From Hygrophila difformis (Eukaryota; Streptophyta; Magnoliopsida; Lamiales; Acanthaceae), in NCBI GenBank assembly GCA_030278955.1, contig JAOANR010000002.1, positions 23,050,057 through 23,114,056 of the forward strand: DNA of 64,000 bases. Direction: 5' to 3'. Below, in pieces: positions 11,268 to 23,349 of this stretch. How positions within the stretch are numbered: position 1 is the stretch's first letter; every line of letters begins with the position of its first letter. The notes under the pieces were generated by a model, which saw nothing but the letters and a program-made list of their open reading frames with translations, searched no databases and was not told the origin of the DNA. The translations under genes and the position numbers were made by a program.

Positions 11268-11762
11268 TTGATGGCTAACCAAAATCCAGGCATGCTAAAC
11301 CTAATAGTTAAAATGATGAGTGCTTACCTTGACTCTCAACAAAGTAGACAACACCTCAAACACCGTATAGCTCAGCTGGAAGAAAATATGCATCACATGG
11401 AAAATTTAAGGGAAGCTGACAACCACCACCTTAACCAACTCGAACAGCAAGTCCACGACCTCACTGAACAGAACCACAACTTAAGTGAGAAGGTCGATGC
11501 TCAAGGGATGGACCTGATCCACCTCACCGATATTTTGCTGACTCCCAGTCCTGTAGCCGATCATTGGGCCGCTGAGCCCAATGGGTCACAAAGCCCGACT
11601 TTTGAAGCCGGAAATCCAACAAGCTCATCGGTCCATGGATCCTATGGAACCCTTGGACTCTGGCCTCACATGGTTAATCAACAGGCCGAGCCGAGCCCAG
11701 CCCCCAGCCCAACGGAGGAAGACCCGATGGAAGACCCTACCAACGAGGCTAAGGGGAATTGA
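11268..11762 (+). CDS. Element B accessory 5' ORF: coiled-coil protein
   Basis: This 164-residue ORF lies about 470 bp after the primer-binding site, where gag leaders usually are, and is intact. A second ATG one codon downstream could be the start. Residues about 25-95 form a leucine/heptad-rich segment likely to be a coiled coil (HLKHRIAQLEENMHHMENL and following). The C-terminal half is rich in proline, serine and acidic residues. It has no zinc knuckle or capsid-like motif, so it is not gag. Element A has a protein of similar size and architecture at the same place (31733-32194, minus), although the sequences are very diverged. The function is unknown; a gag-assembly or regulatory role would be conjecture. 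Confidence 0.55.
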   Translation: MMANQNPGMLNLIVKMMSAYLDSQQSRQHLKHRIAQLEENMHHMENLREADNHHLNQLEQQVHDLTEQNHNLSEKVDAQGMDLIHLTDILLTPSPVADHWAAEPNGSQSPTFEAGNPTSSSVHGSYGTLGLWPHMVNQQAEPSPAPSPTEEDPMEDPTNEAKGN

Positions 11763-12159
11763 ATATTATATACGCCATTTGTCTATTTTTGTCCAGTTGA
11801 TTCCCTTCTGGGAATTATGAACGCTGTTTCATTTCCTACTTTTGTACAAAATTCCTTATATAAAGAAATAAAATGCAAAGTTCTTATTTAACATGACAAC
11901 ACTCCTTATATCCCAACGATCTTGTTAAGTTTCTGAAAAAAAAAAAAAACCACTTGTTCTTAAACCCACGTTTTAAGGCATAACAATCAAAATAGATAAC
12001 CACATAGTGATACTACACAACACAACGAAATCACAGACTACGGAAAGCACCTAGTCACAGATGACAGAACCATCATTATACAACTCCATATGAAAGCAAC
12101 TAAACAAAATACTCCTAGTACAGACTCAAAATACAAACGTAAGGGGAAAGAACCGTGAG
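11763..12159. other. Spacer between the B accessory ORF and the antisense gene
   Basis: There is no supported coding on either strand. An A-run sits near 11937-11950. The minus-strand gene described next would end its transcript here. The sequence that should follow in an intact Tekay element (gag start) is not found. Confidence 0.4.
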
Positions 12160-13290
12160 ATCACTGATCAGGAGGTGGAAATTGCCGACGCATATACTCA
12201 TCCATCTGCCTCATGTAGGCATACATGTCGGTCATAGTGGCCTGCTGCTCCAATTGCCTCGTGCTGACCGTGTCCATACGAGCCTGATACAGATCCATCC
12301 GAGCATCCAGGGCATCGTATCGAGCCTATCCGGCTGCGAACCCAACATCCATGCCAAGCACGGCCCGAGGTGCTCCACGTCGCAAAGCCGCGCGCCGAGC
12401 GCTTTAGCACGGAATAAGGTAGTAATCACCCGAATCTACCTTGTAGGGATCTGTCTCCGGTGTAGTACGGATCCCCTGTGCCGCACAAAGACCGCAGATG
12501 AGGTGGACATGTGTGATCACCCTACTACCTCGGCCTCGTCGCATACCCCTCAGGTTATCCTCAATACAAGCCCCACATTCACTCTACCGCCCCGGGCGAT
12601 AAAGTGAATGGTCTCGTATACATGGTCTAAGATGATGTGGCTCCAAGTGATCGGGCGGACGCGTCCTAACCATATCTAAGTAACAGCACACCAGGGGGTG
12701 TCCATCGTTGCCAATCGCAGCTCATACCCGTGCTCGGTCCGTGGTGGCACCTCGGTGCATAAAGCGCCCCACACCGGCAGAGGTGCGCGACCCTCGGGCT
12801 GTGGCCGGAACATACCCTCGTCGGGTAGGCCAAAATATAGGTTAATCGCCCTAGCACTGAAGTCTAGATACCGACCGTGAACCCAAACACGAGACAAGTC
12901 CTCATGCTCCTCTAGACCGCCAATGTTGGCGATAACCTCCATAGCCAAATACCCCGAAGCTATACCCTCAGGATAGCGTGCAAGTCCAGTCCACTGGAGA
13001 TGATCCAAAACTGTCCGGACCCTATCATCCTCCATCTGATGGGGGTGGATGCCTCTCTCAGGAACATAAGCCCGGTTCCTACGCAGCTCGTCAAAGTAAG
13101 AATCCTGGGCGGCCATGGTCGCAAATCGGTGTCTGTCAAGTCTGCGAGGACGCTCCTCATGGAGAAGATCCCAGAGTCTCGAACCCCGCTCCTCCTCCTC
13201 CTCATCGGACTCACTATCATCTACATCCGGCATCGCCGGAGCAGCAGTACTAGAGCCAGCCTCGTCATGTCGTGCAGCCCGTCTCTTGGC
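12160..13290 (-). pseudogene. Antisense plant-transposon-type protein gene inside element B
   Basis: On the minus strand a reading frame beginning MCPPRAKRRAARH (near 13290) runs to a stop at 12676. It contains an acidic stretch and then a block with a YVPERG motif and a YLDFSARAINLYFGLPDE segment. That arrangement is typical of the 'putative plant transposon protein' family found as extra genes in plant Ty3-gypsy elements. Coding similarity seems to continue past the stop to about 12160 through a frameshift and two or more further stops, ending in a Met/Gln-rich coiled-coil-like tail. The upstream part of the same open frame (to 13437) contains a TTTTCGCAG acceptor-like sequence, so the real protein probably starts after an intron. 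The role of the family is unknown to me. Confidence 0.55.
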
Positions 13291-14242
13291 CCTCGGAGGG
13301 CACATGAGAGAAGCCAAAACAATCCACATAAAAAGCAACATCCTGCGAAAATACCCAATATCAATTATAAAGCTACAGCCCTCATACTCGGCATCAAGTA
13401 GAAATACACAGATAAACTTCAATATACGCTCCAACATGAATAATCCATAAAAACATCAAGCCCAATCGCTCGTTAACATCAAATGGAAGGTAATCCCAAC
13501 AAAGAATATATCAAAACCAATTTCCAAAAATCTTTGTGGCATTTCGTCGAACAGATTATGTGCACAAGAAACCAAGTACCAAATTTACTTACAAAATTCA
13601 TGAAAATTGTCCACAAACTGAAACAGTTACTCAAGCAACAACCCATAATCACAATGAGGCAACAAACAACAACAATCAACTTAATCTCAAGCCCACATTG
13701 TCAAACAAAATTGAAATTTGCATATTCTTACTAAATATTCAAAATCAAACAAGAAACTACCAAGAACATATATACATTATTGCATACACTCATTCAAATC
13801 AACAAACATAACATCGATTATCACATATACTCGCTTATTTGCACAAATCAAGCCTAAAAATAACAAATCCCCAATTCTTACACACAAACCCTAATTCCTA
13901 AATTCGTTCCGAAATCAAGCTAACCAAGGTGTAGGAACAGAAATTAGTAAGTAGTAGTGGTAGATTCATACCTTACTTGAAGAAATTGAACTCGAAATCA
14001 AGGGAAAGGGGATGGAAGAGATCGAATTTGAGAGAAAATGGAGCCGGTATCGCGGAAATGGGGAAGAATAGGGTGAGGCTCGCACACCCCACCCCGCGAG
14101 CGCTTTTTCTTCAACCTGACGCGGCCGCGCGGTCCCGACGGGGGATCGTCCCGCACCGCGCGGGAACCGCACGAGGATGGGAAATTATTTTTTTTATATT
14201 ATTTTTATTTTCATTTATTTTATTTCATTTTGTTCTACATTA
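13291..14242 (-). other. Probable leader and intron of the antisense gene
   Basis: Read on the minus strand, a GC-rich segment (14080-14175) is followed by a pyrimidine-rich leader, a donor-like AAGGTATGAAT near 13970, about 650 bp of T-rich intron-like sequence and a TTTTCGCAG acceptor-like site near 13345. This looks like a promoter, leader exon and intron serving the gene at 12160-13290. The boundary at about 14243, where integrase coding begins on the plus strand, is abrupt. Confidence 0.35.
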
Positions 14243-15192
14243 CCCAATTGGCCCGAGCCTACATTAATAATGTGGTACGACGACATGGGGTACCACATGA
14301 CATCATTTCTGATAGAGACAGTAGATTTGTCTCTCACTTTTGGACGGAGTTACAAAAAGCTCTCGGTACACAAATTAAAATGAGCACTGCATTCCACCCG
14401 ATGATGGATGGACAAACCGAGAGAACGATCCAAACCTTGGAAGACATGGTAAGGGCATGTGTATTGGAGTTTAAGGGAAGTTGGGAAAACCATTTACCTC
14501 TAATTGAGTTTTCCTACAATAACAGCTACCATGCTAGCATTGGCATGGCACCGTTCGAAGCATTGTATGGACGAAGGTGCCGAAGCCCGTTGAGTTGGGA
14601 AGTAAGTGATAAGGTTGTGGTAGTGGGACCACAACTTGTCGAAGATATGGCCCAACAAATTAAAGTGATCCAAGGGAAGACGGAAGCTGCTCAGGACCGC
14701 CAAAAAGGTTATGCCGATTTGAGACGGCAAGATCTAGAATTTCAAGTGGGAGATAAGGTTATGCTAAAGATATCACCCATGAAGGAAGTGATGCGCTTTG
14801 GCAAACGAGGAAAGTTAAGTCCTCGATACATAGGACCTTATGAAATTCTAGAACGTGTCGGAAATCTAGTCTACCGACTGACTTTACCGCCACAATTGGC
14901 TCGAGTACATAATGTATTTCATGTCTCACAACTAAAGAAATATGTGCCTGACCCGACACATGTACTTCAGCCGGAAGTGATTGAACTAGAGGATGACTTG
15001 ACTTATGAAGAGGTCCCGGTACGAATACCTGATGTCAAGGAAAGAGTGACAAGAAATAAGACCGTGAAGAGGGTCAAGATTCTTTGGTCGAACCATGAAA
15101 GTGAAACAACGACATGGGAATTGGATTCGGACATGAGGGAACGTTACCCGACCTTATTTCAAACCGATCCAACCACAGTTATGGGGATATAA
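14243..15192 (+). pseudogene. Element B integrase C-terminal half with chromodomain-like tail
   Basis: The open frame to 15192 begins in the middle of the integrase catalytic core (just before a VVRRHGVPHDIISDRDSRF segment holding the second catalytic aspartate) and includes the glutamate-bearing DGQTERTIQ region. The GKLSPRYIGPYEIL and HNVFHVSQLKKY blocks of gypsy integrases follow. It ends in a chromodomain-like tail (near residues 265-310) with conserved aromatics and WELD. The N-terminal integrase zinc finger, RT, RNase H, protease and gag are absent upstream, replaced by the antisense gene region. The ATG at 14230 is not a natural start. The protein is about 75% similar by eye to element A's, so A and B are related families. 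Confidence 0.85.
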
Positions 15193-15436
15193 CTGTAAGC
15201 CTAAGGGGGAGAGGATGTAACACCGTGTATTCTAATCCCAAATAAATAAACAAATTTAAATTATTTTGAACTACGTAATGGCTTGATCCCTTCACATGGT
15301 ACATAGGAAACTTTGAAGTTTCAATTCTGAGTTCATACATAATGTAAAAATAAAGAAAACACGAAACGAACAAAATGACCCTAGTTTTTAGCTCGAGAGA
15401 AGCCGAAACACAACTTCGAGGACGAAGTTGATTCTT

Positions 15437-15449
15437 AAGGAGGGTAGAC
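15437..15449 (+). promoter_or_regulatory. Element B polypurine tract
   Basis: AAGGAGGGTAGAC lies directly before the 3' LTR start at 15450 and is the plus-strand primer site. An equivalent sequence abuts element A's 3' LTR. The preceding 240 bp (15193-15436) is 3' untranslated with no coding. Confidence 0.75.
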
Positions 15450-16991
15450 TGTAATACCCGAGAAATTTGTCACATAAAATAAATAAATAACTAAATAAAT
15501 AAATAATTAAAGATGAAAAGAGAAAGGGAAAATTTAATTTAAAGATTAAAAGGGAATTTAAATTCCGAAGAGCCCGTGAAGTCGAAGATAATTTAATTAA
15601 GTAAATTATTGCACGGGAACCCAATACAAATGGACTCAATATTTCAAACCCGAAATTAAATTGAGATCCAAATAAAATTAAGATAGGAATTTAGAGCCCA
15701 AGAATAGGCCGAAAATCAAAGCTCAAGAACATAGAGGGGAAAAAGCCCGAAAGAGAGGAGAAAAGGCCCGACGGATCGCACGACCCGGCCCGGACCCAAG
15801 TCCAGGCCAAGGCCGCGTGGTTGTCGCCAGCCGTCAGAAATGGCCCTTGCGAGATTCACTCGCCTGATTTCGGATTTTTCGAGTTTGTTGCTTACCTTTC
15901 GACCCAAGACTCTCCATATCTGCTCTTGGAAGTCCTCAAGTCCTGGTGAGTCTATAAATAGCCCTCTTGACAGCCCGTACATCCTTTTCAATATCCTCAA
16001 ATTTCCACATACCCGAAAACCCTAATTCTAAGACGTCGGAGGCAAGGATCCAGCGAAGGAGGAAGTGTTGGGACGAATTCAGAGACTCCCGGACATAGAA
16101 GGATCCTGTGGTAAGACAATTGTCCACATTTCCTATCTAAATTTCGAATACAAATCTAACTTAGCCCCTTTTTCTTTCTAAACCCCGATTCGGAACAAGA
16201 AGAAGAAGTACGAAGGATCTTGGACACAAACGAGTATCCCGGAGGCCGTCGTCATCGAATCGAAGAGCCGTAGATCCATTTCATGTAAGTTGATCCTTAC
16301 TTACGGTTTTGGTGGCTAAAATGTAACCCGAACATAAAGATCTAATAAGAAACCCCATAAAATCTGTTAAAATGGAATTTCAAGCACGCAACATTTTTTC
16401 TCGAATTTTTCGGACCTTTTAAAATGCTCAAACGAAGAAACTCAAAACATAAAAAGTGTTCCTAAGTCTTTGATCTGTTTGTGTAAAAATTTCATAATTT
16501 TTCGTTAAGTTATGATGCCCGAAAACTGATCCGGGCGAACCTGCAACAAAACCGAATTCTGAAATGGTGACAGATTTAATTCTCGAACTTGTTTGCTATT
16601 TTGACGCTAGATCTAAGCTGAATTAGAAATTTTGGTAAACATGAAAATTGTAGATTAATGTGTTATGAAGTATCCTGTAAAATTTCATAAGATTTGGAAC
16701 TCGTTTGATAAGTGAAAACCCGAATTTTTAAACACTGCCATGTTCTGAATGTTGACAGCATGTAGTCCTTGTGGAAATATTAATTTTTGACTAGTTTTCT
16801 TATCTCGGATTGAAAAACTTAAAACACGAAACTTGTTCGTTACAGTGTTCTTGAGCTACTGTAGAAATTTCAGATTTATCTACCTTGAAATGAATGTTTA
16901 AACGAGAATGTCGCGGACAACGACCATATGAAACTTATATTTTTTATGCAATTGCGAAACTTTAGAAATTGGTCTTTTCTAAACGTACAAA
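15450..16991 (+). repeat. Element B 3' LTR, first piece
   Basis: This matches the first 1.5 kb of the 5' LTR (TGTAATACCCGAG onward), including the TATA box at 15951. It differs by scattered substitutions and lacks about 40 bp of the GC-rich block near 15815. It ends at ACAAA (16987-16991), the target-site duplication of element C. Confidence 0.85.
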
Positions 16992-17998
16992 TGAAGCTTT
17001 TAGAGAACAAACCTGCTACATAACTCTCAACTCTCTTTAAACTATAATTCTCATAGGATTGTTCAAGAGCATGCCTAATTTGCCTATCGAAAGCGCACGG
17101 TATCAAGCTTGCAGTATTTATTTTTAATTGTCGGGATCGTTCTCTGGAGAGTAACACGATAGAAGTGCGTTAATAACATTCTAAATCTTAGAACATCAAA
17201 ACTTCCTCTGGTTTATGATAGAGTAATGATTATTTCTAATGAATAAGTGCTTGAGAAATAAATGCATAAAAGTTATAAATAAATAAAAGAAAGCGGTATT
17301 TAAAAGTGAAAATGAATGAAATGAATGTGTTTGTAAATTCATGAGTTAAAAAATATTATGGATCTAATGACAATCAAACAAAATAAGACTAAGATAGAGC
17401 AGTCATACTTCAATGTAATATAGAAAAATGGAAACTTAATGAGTCAAGATGAATCCTCTAAACAGGTTAACCAAATCTTCATGTCTTTGATCACTTTCCC
17501 AAGACGAGTACTAGTGATCCAGTGTCATGACATTTTAAGCACTGAAATCATATGTTACCATTATCAAGAAATAATCGGTCAGACTCATTTCTTAGCAATA
17601 GACTCCAGAATTATCACTTAATCAGTCTCTGTCAAATTCAGATTAAGCCATTGAAAACTCAAGGTCACATCTAAATCATCATGCATTAGTCTGAACTTGA
17701 AGTTGTCCTCTTACTACTTTGAGGACAAGAAGATACCTTATGCTCCTATCTTGGATGTCCTCTACAAGAAATGAAAAGCTAGTATTTAAATCTATCATCC
17801 AAGGGTTGTTCAAAATTTAAACTTCTCAAAGTAATTCCTTCAAGTATTTGTAAGAAATAATAGTCCTGTAAGTATATCAAGATGACTTTGCTAATCAAAG
17901 TCCTTGACTTATCTGGACTATTCAGATTCACACAGATGCTTTAGCATGAGATTTCTCTGTAAATAATTCTGAAAACACATGACTTAACTCAGGATTAA

Positions 17999-20862
17999 TG
18001 TAATACCCGAGAATTTTGCAACATAAAATAAATAAATAAATAAATACAATAAATAAACAAATACAGCAAATAAATAAATAAATGGATAAAGAATCATAAA
18101 AGATGAGAAATTGAATTTAAATTAAAAAGGAATCAAAATTCCGAGAACCCGGGAAGCCGAAGACAATTTAATCGAATAAATGGTTACACGGAAACCCAAC
18201 ACCGATGGACTCAATAACTCGAGTCCAAATGTAAATTTAGATCCTAATAAAATTAAGGTAGGAAATCGGAACCCGAAGATACCCCGGAAATCCGAATCCG
18301 AGAACATAGAGGGATAGAAGTCCGAAAGAGAGGAGGAAAAGCGCGACGGATCGCACGACCCGCCCGGACCGAAGTCCAGGCGGCATCCGCGTGGTGGCCG
18401 CGCGGTCAATGGCTTGAAGGCGCGCCACGGCCGCGCCAGCCTACAGACTTGGCCGTTGCGAGATTCACTCGCCCGAATCCGGATTTTCCGACTTCGGTTG
18501 AACACCTTGCGGCTCAAGACTCACCAAGGCTGACCTTGGACGTCCCTAGGTCATGCCTATCTATAAATAACACCTCTTGGAAGCCCCGAACATTTTTTCA
18601 AAAACCCTACGATACTCTCTATACACAAAACCCTAGATCCGGAAGTCGTCGGAGGCACAAAACCGAACAAGGGGACTGACTTGGACGAAAATTGGGAGCC
18701 TTTGATCGTCGGGGTAAGATCCGCTCTATTCTTGTCCATTCTTTTCCCGTTCTTGATTCAAAACGAATCCTAATTCGATCCTTTTTCTATTCTAAACCCC
18801 CCGATACGGATCGAGAACGAAGAACCCGACGAACGGAGAGGATAAACGGTGGACTGGAAGCCATGCCTCCGAAATCGACGTTCCCGAATGACTACGAATC
18901 TCAAGTTAATACTTACATGGTTTTGGGAGTAACAAAAATAGTCAAACCTAAAAGTTTACACAAGATTTCGAAAATCTGTCATTGAATGTTTTCTACCGGC
19001 GCAACAGTTTTGTCTAATTTTTCCGAACCTTAAAACGACTTCAAACGGAAAAACTTAAAACACAAAAAACGTTCATAAGGCTTAGATCTATCTACTGTAA
19101 AATTTTCAGAGTTTTTCATGATGATTTGATATATGAAATCCACTCGAAACCGAGCTGCGTTAAATCTGGATCTTAGAATTCGTGACAGAACTCTAGTTCG
19201 AACTTGTTGGTGATTTTTACCTTAGTTCTAGACCGAACTAGGATTGGCGTTGAACATAAGAGTTGTAGATCTATGAATTAGAACATCTCTGTAAATTTTT
19301 AGAATTTTTCGTTGAGATTTGAACCTCCGAACCTGAGCCGATCAGATCTGCGTTCGTACCGAAATCAAGAACCTTGACAGAAATTAGTTTCGAACTTGAG
19401 CTGAAGATTAACCTCTAATCCGATGAGAATTGGGCTTTAAGTTCTAAATGAAAGTTGTAGATAATCGTCTTAACAACACCCTGTAAAATTTCATCAAATT
19501 TGGAGTTAGTTTGCTATGGTAGATCTTGAAATCTTGAAACTGATGCGTAGAAACTCGGACAGATTATCACCCTGTTAAAGATTGACATTTTTCACCTACT
19601 TCCGTATCTCGGATTGAAAAACTTAAAACATGAAACCTGTTCATCTCTGTGTTTTGGAGTCACCGGTCAAATTTCAGAATTGTTGAACTTAAACTCGATT
19701 TTTAATGAATTTTGAAGTAAACGGTGGTTGACCGAGTCAAATCTTGAAAAAATCTTGTTGAAAAGGATTTTAAATGATATCGGAGCGGATAGCATCCTGA
19801 AATAGTATATTTTGAGAAACTTACTAAATTTGAGAAATTGGCCTTTAAGGTTTAAATGAGTGGAAACTCCTTTGAGGTGAAATACATAAACAAACATTTT
19901 CGAAATCCCGTTATAACTAGTTGAGCTTTCTACGTAGAGGGCGAGTGCTCCATCGGGTGCCCCTCTAGCTTTTTGCTTCGTGCCTTAACGGACGAGAGTG
20001 ACCTATGTAGGGGGTGAGTGCTCCATCGGTGCCCCTCTAGCTTTTTGCTTCGTGCCTAAACGGACGAGAGTAATCTACGTAGGGGGCGAGTGCTCTGCAG
20101 GGTGCCCTCCTAGCTCTGCACATCGTGCCTGATTGGACGATGGTGTTGAACATGAGAAACTGTGCCAAAACGGCGAGAGAAACTTGACTGCAAATAAAAT
20201 CTTGATACTCGGCTAGGGATTAACGGGAAAACTTAAAAGACTTATACTTTCCTTCGCTTATTTAAATTATGCTTTTAAGTTGTGTTATGCAATTATTTCT
20301 CTTGCAAGCAATATTGTGATGTTATGAAATCCCTGTCTATGTAATTATGCAATTAAATTGTTGTTAGATAAATAAATTAAATTATGGGGTATTGTGTACA
20401 TGTTTTCTTAAAATTTAACTGTTGGCTTTGAAACCCCATAATCACGTACGTGTTAACTTACTCAGCACGTAGTGCTGACCAAAACCATTACTTTCTTTTT
20501 TCCTACAGAGCATGAAGAATATGCAGCATCATATGCATGCATGGGATATTCGGGAAATATTTTCTTCTTTAGTTATTCTAGTCTTAGTTATGAATTGCAT
20601 GAACGGGCCTGTTTAACCCGTATGTTGGCCGTGTTGGCTCAATTTTAAATTCCGCTGCATTATATATGTAAATACTATTTTCCGCTGCAACTTTGATGTA
20701 TTATTTTTGAACTATATATAAATGGATTGTTTGAATGTTTTAAATTCTGAAAAAAAAAACCATAGCCTTGCATCTCTTTAGCAAGCTCGGAGAAACCGTG
20801 TCTTGCTAGGGAGATGTGGCGGTGACATCCCGACCTGGGTGACCAAAAACCGGGGTGTTACA
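17999..20862 (+). repeat. Element D: solo LTR of a Tekay-related family
   Basis: This 2864-bp sequence starts TGTAATACCCGAG and ends CGGGGTGTTACA, flanked by ATTAA at 17994-17998 and 20863-20867. Its ends and overall layout (AT-rich start, GC-rich palindromic block near 18380-18440, TATA box at 18561-18569, conserved 3' end) match the LTRs of B but the sequence is diverged, so it belongs to a sister family. With no internal region and an intact duplication it is a solo LTR, formed by recombination between the LTRs of a full element. Confidence 0.85.
19928..20155 (+). repeat. Three tandem copies of an LTR module
   Basis: Three copies of a roughly 80-bp unit (GGCGAGTGCTC..GTGCC..CTCTAGCTTTTTGCTTCGTGCC..CGGACGA) lie head to tail inside solo LTR D. 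Element B's LTRs carry the unit once. The third copy is closer to the B version (GCTCTGCAGGGTGCCCTCCTA). Confidence 0.7.
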
Positions 20863-20867
20863 ATTAA

Positions 20868-23349
20868 TGAAAGTGAGCAAGTTGCCTAATCTCCTACCCA
20901 TAGCGAATGATTAGAATATCATAAGGCTATGAACCCTGGAGATTAGCTCTTCCTAATTCTCATTAATTATTGGGACAAAATATGATTTTTGAAACATCTT
21001 TCCCTTTTAAACAACAGGTACTAAATGCCCAACTTAGGAACAAGTTTGTTCTGCATCATCCTGAGTAAAAGATGTTTGAGTAAACTATATCATCATCTTC
21101 CTCAGTGTGTTTAAGAAAACAGTGATGTGAAATATAGATATGAAATGTATGTTTGTATTAAGAAGTAAGAATTCTCATCTTAGTCTGGGACATATCCCAA
21201 AATATCATAAGTAAAAGTAGTAATATATGTATAAGAAAACGATGAGGTTTCTGAGTCCTTTTAAGCAAAATGCTAGGGTGCTCCAAAAATATAGAGTGGG
21301 GGCTAGACAGAATTAGGAAATCACTTTCCTACGAAAAAGATTTGAGAAAATAATTCTACAAAATAAGTGTCCAAAACAGCTTGCAGTAACTATCTTGGGT
21401 TTCAAACTATGAACATTCTAGTTTTCCGCGCGCTATATCTGTACAGCGTGGAGGGAGCTATTATTCATAAAATGTTCCTCAGATTTGGTTAATACAAAGA
21501 ATCAAATTCCTCGCAGTGATATTTATCAGGAATACGGCCAGGATGTTTAATTCCTATTTATAACATAGGTGATATATATGTATACGGAAGATAACTTTGG
21601 CTTCCTTGAAATAAGGAACCAATTCTCACGCCATAACAGAATAAGCCCTCGCTTTGTTTAAGTGAACATTGCGAGAGTTCTGAAATAACAAATTTTAAAG
21701 TAATAGGTTAATATGATCAATCCTCGCGTCATATTTATGATAGAATATAGCAAGAATTAATTCCTTGTATGAAGGAAAATACTGAGTTTAACCAAAGTTT
21801 ACAATTCTATCTCGCATCATTCTTTTAGAACAATGCGAGAGTAGAATCCAATACCTTGATTAGTTAGTAATTCAGAGTTTTTCGGTTCTCAAAGATTATC
21901 ACGCTATGCTTAACACTGCGTGGGTCTTAAGGAACTTAGAAAGATTCTAAACATCAATTCTTAAAGATTACCATGGAAATTAACATCAAAGTATAGTAAC
22001 AGCTGCTAATTCATTGATTACACCATTCTGCATGAATAATACCTAACTCAGAATAATACTCAGGTTTTCTGATGATTTTACAAACAGAAGTAATCTGTAA
22101 GTTTAAAAAAAATAAAATCCCTGAGAAGCTTAAAACCAATGTTCTATCGAGGATTATATCATTCGCACAAGGAATTAGTGACTTTCGAATAATGGATTAT
22201 TAACAAGATTTCAGAATACAAAGCTAAAGATTAATTCAACTCTGAAATTCCTAAATTTCACCATTAAATCCCCTGAAATCAACCAATACTCTTCCAAATT
22301 CAGCTGTAATCATACAAAGATTGCAATCCAAAAGATAAAAACGCATGATTTAACAATTGATCTTCCTTCACATATCATAAATTGCGAAAAGAATTGCAAA
22401 CGAATACACCTGGAGATCTGATTAACATCAGAATAATGCGAATTCGATGAACGTAGCCGTTGAAAAAAAACAAAATGGCGATCGGCGATATGGCGGAACA
22501 GAATCATCCTGAATGCGTCTTTCTCTCCAAGATATTCTAGATCTTATCTACTGAACAGCAATCAAACTAATCTAAAGCGAAATCAAAACTAGTCTAATAT
22601 AGATTCGAAACTCAAATCTAAAGAACATAAAACGAAAATTTTGCAGTATTCAAACCCTAGCTATCCTACCTATGAAAACTCTAAAATTGAACGGGAGAAA
22701 CTGGAGTATTCTGAAGTCTCCGCCTGCTTCGAGCTGATCTCCCCAGGGATCTATTTATAGATGTAACAAAATAACTGCCCCATGCCTGCGGTGATAACTG
22801 CTCGCACTTCAGATTAACTCTTGCCTCGCGCTTTGCTCCGTTCCATCAAAGCGTGGCTTCTTATGACGTTACTTTTCTTGACAAGGCGAGAACATCTCAG
22901 ACTTCTTTGAATGAACTTCTTCTTGCCATAACTCTTCCAGATTTTCAGCTCACACAAACTCTTCTTCTCACGTGATGTCAAGTGATTATCGCGTAGACTT
23001 TTCAGCCATTACATATTTTCCGTGAACTTATCCAGATTTTAGCCTCAACGTCCTTGCGATATTTCTTTTCTTCCCTTGCGGTGTTTATTCCGCCTCTCTC
23101 AGCTTGTTTTCTGACATTTAATAAAGCGAGGATGAGTTCAGATAAAGACACGGCATGGAATACTTATGTTAAAATCTTCAACTTCCAGACTATTTCTATG
23201 CAATTTCCAACTATCTCATAATCTCACTTTTTCCAAAATATTTGCACAGCTTCTCCAGTTATTCTTTGAAAATCTATGGAAACATGATCAGAACTAATCA
23301 TCAAGACACTAAATTGGACGAAAATGACAGTTATAAGTGACTGTCATCA
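20868..23349. other. Right part of element C, no coding
   Basis: About 2.5 kb of moderately AT-rich sequence with recurring GCGAG/CGCGAG words. No reading frame over 70 codons is convincing. It includes the minus-strand TATA-like site at 22751-22760. Confidence 0.45.

Larger units (their letters stand above)
16992..23349 (-). mobile_element. Element C: TG...CA-bounded insertion, solo-LTR-like
   Basis: The insert runs from TGAAGCTTTT to GACTGTCATCA, flanked by ACAAA at 16987-16991 and 23350-23354. That makes it an LTR-type insertion with a 5-bp duplication. Without the nested solo LTR D it is about 3.5 kb and has no coding I can support. A TATA-like CTATAAATAG on the minus strand (22751-22760) suggests minus orientation and an LTR identity, starting TGATGACAG on that strand. 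The simplest reading is a large solo LTR of another gypsy family. A non-autonomous element with short LTRs is possible but I see no matching repeats at its two ends. Confidence 0.6.
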
